Assembly: GCA_027618625.1 (NCBI GenBank)
Contig: JAQCER010000128.1
Location: 1 to 7,624 of the forward strand
Direction of reading: 5' to 3'
Source: Verrucomicrobiota bacterium
Lineage (GTDB): Bacteria; Verrucomicrobiota; Verrucomicrobiia; Verrucomicrobiales; DEV007
DNA: 7,624 nt
This document shows, one piece after another, positions 6,496 to 7,624 of this stretch. A program made the position numbers and the translations under genes. How positions within the stretch are numbered: position 1 is the stretch's first letter; every line of letters begins with the position of its first letter. The notes under the pieces are model-generated. The model did no database searches and was not told the DNA's origin. It saw nothing but the letters and a program-made list of their open reading frames with translations.

Positions 6496-7624
6496 CTATC
6501 GTTTTCGGCCGGAATCATTTTGCATGCGGACCAGCAGTCCAGACCAACGCTTTTTCGATGTGTGATTGCTGACAGCGAGACTGAGCGCTCGCTGGTCACC
6601 TACGAGGACGACAAGTTTTTTCCCACGGGTGAGGCCAGTGTAGAGCAAGTTCCGTTGCAGCATCACGTAGTGTTGGCTACTCACCGGGATGATCACTGCA
6701 GGAAACTCGGATCCCTGTGACTTGTGGATAGTGATGGCGTAGGCGAGCCGGACTTCATCCAGTTCGCCCGGCTCATACACTGCGCGACGACCATCCTCAA
6801 AGCGGATCACCACGCGCACCGGTTCCGTTTCGATCTCCGAAATGCGACCAATGTCGCCATTAAAAACTTCCTTATCGTAGTTGTTGCGCATCTGGATCAC
6901 TTTGTCGCCAACGCGGAACTTTTGCCCGAACCTCTCGACCTCATATTTAAGTTCCGATGGCGGATTCAGTGCTGCCTGCAAGATGGCATTCAAATTGGTC
7001 GTCCCCAACTGCGAGCGATTCATCGGGCTCAGCACTTGAACATCCCGGATGGGATCCAATCCAAATTTCGTCGGGATGCGGTCGCGCACCATACGGACGA
7101 TGGTTTTGATCGCCTGCTCTGGCTCCTTGCACTCGGCAAAGAAGAAGTCGCTGTTGGTGCCAGCTTCATGGTCGATGGGAGGCACACGCCCCTCGTTGAC
7201 GGCATGGGCAGCAGTGATGATGTGACTTTCCTGAGCCTGACGAAAGATCTCGGTCAGGCGCACCACAGGAATGATGCCGCTTGCGATGATGTCCCCTAGA
7301 ACATTGCCTGGGCCGACTGACGGCAGCTGGTCGACATCGCCTACCAGGAGCAGGTGCGCTTCCGGCGGAAGAGCGTCCAGGTAGTGATACATCAGTCGCA
7401 TGTCCACCATGGAAGTTTCATCGAGCACAAAGAAATCGCCCTTGAGAGGACTGCCGCGCTTCTTGCTGAATCCCTGCGGCGGCTGATACTCAAGCAGGCG
7501 GTGAATGGTGAGTGCATCGTGTCCTGTGGTTTCCGTCATTCGCTTTGCCGCACGCCCAGTCGGTGCTGCCAACAGGATGCGCACTTCTTTGGCCGCGAGA
7601 ATTTGCAGGATGGCGTTCACGATC
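6496..7624 (-). CDS. recD2: RecD2-type ATP-dependent 5'-3' DNA helicase, C-terminal half (cut by window edge)
   Basis: The gene runs off the right edge. About 375 residues are present, of roughly 720-750 usual for RecD2, and the visible part begins at IVNAIL, just after where the Walker A loop should be. Motifs in order, numbered from the Val at 7620: Ia LLAAPTGRAAKRM (16-28); II VLDETS (65-70, Asp67-Glu68 for Mg-ATP); III GDVDQLPSVGPG (94-105); IV LTEIFRQ (122-128); an SH3-like insert region FRVGDKVIQMRNNYD (235-249); V ITIHKSQGSEF (296-306); and VI LLYTGLTRGKKLVVLVGD (325-342). This is the SF1B helicase set of the RecD/TraA type, and TIHRLLEY plus VGPGNVLGDI point to RecD2 over RecBCD-bound RecD. 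RecD2 proteins unwind DNA 5' to 3' and act in DNA repair in bacteria without needing RecBC. All visible motifs are intact. The apparent GTG start at 7620 is an internal valine, not the true start. Confidence 0.93.
   Translation of the reverse strand, partial: IVNAILQILAAKEVRILLAAPTGRAAKRMTETTGHDALTIHRLLEYQPPQGFSKKRGSPLKGDFFVLDETSMVDMRLMYHYLDALPPEAHLLLVGDVDQLPSVGPGNVLGDIIASGIIPVVRLTEIFRQAQESHIITAAHAVNEGRVPPIDHEAGTNSDFFFAECKEPEQAIKTIVRMVRDRIPTKFGLDPIRDVQVLSPMNRSQLGTTNLNAILQAALNPPSELKYEVERFGQKFRVGDKVIQMRNNYDKEVFNGDIGRISEIETEPVRVVIRFEDGRRAVYEPGELDEVRLAYAITIHKSQGSEFPAVIIPVSSQHYVMLQRNLLYTGLTRGKKLVVLVGDQRALSLAVSNHTSKKRWSGLLVRMQNDSGRKR

Noticed and set aside
6724..7299. Plus-strand frame of 191 codons opposite recD2
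   Set aside because: Lies wholly antisense to intact helicase motifs; His/Asp-rich shadow composition.
1..7624. Defence system, CRISPR, prophage or transposon
   Set aside because: I saw no repeat array, integrase, transposase, terminal inverted repeats, toxin-antitoxin pair or effector-type gene. The gene content is envelope and repair functions.

Overview
The window looks like a bacterial chromosome segment of moderately high GC from a Gram-negative lineage such as Verrucomicrobia or Planctomycetes. This is inferred from gene content: a secreted SGNH hydrolase fused to a DUF1080 domain, an exported HEAT-like/PDZ protein, and start sites that mostly lack a strong Shine-Dalgarno. No tRNA, rRNA, CRISPR array, insertion sequence or phage gene is visible.

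Layout. Positions 33-1328 (minus) encode an exported two-domain protein: an SGNH/GDSL esterase-type domain followed by a DUF1080 (3-keto-disaccharide hydrolase-like) domain. It is divergent from a tight three-gene plus-strand cluster. That cluster holds a full-length CorC/CNNM-family membrane protein (1449-2723), a second, shorter CNNM-like membrane protein (2720-3691), and a lipoprotein with a C-terminal YiiX/C92-type permuted NlpC/P60 domain (3724-5361, or 3688-5361 from an overlapping GTG). A 161-base convergent gap follows. Two minus-strand genes come next: an exported HEAT-like plus PDZ protein (5523-6299), and the C-terminal half of a RecD2-type helicase (6496 to the right edge), cut just after the point where its Walker A motif should lie.

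How the genes may work together. The three plus-strand genes have overlapping or nearly abutting ends and are probably co-transcribed and translationally coupled. The two CNNM-like proteins look complementary. The first keeps the CBS pair, the M-x-P-R linker motif and the CorC_HlyC domain, but has lost the usual transmembrane Asn residues. The second keeps those Asn residues and the FSG-x-E motif, but lacks the CorC_HlyC domain and the M-x-P-R motif. Because CNNM proteins act as dimers, a heteromeric transporter is an attractive but unproven reading. The lipoprotein would act on the outer face of a membrane, possibly on cell-wall peptide or lipid amide/ester bonds. The SGNH-DUF1080 protein fits extracytoplasmic glycan breakdown, and RecD2 is DNA-repair housekeeping. 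I see no defence system or mobile element here.
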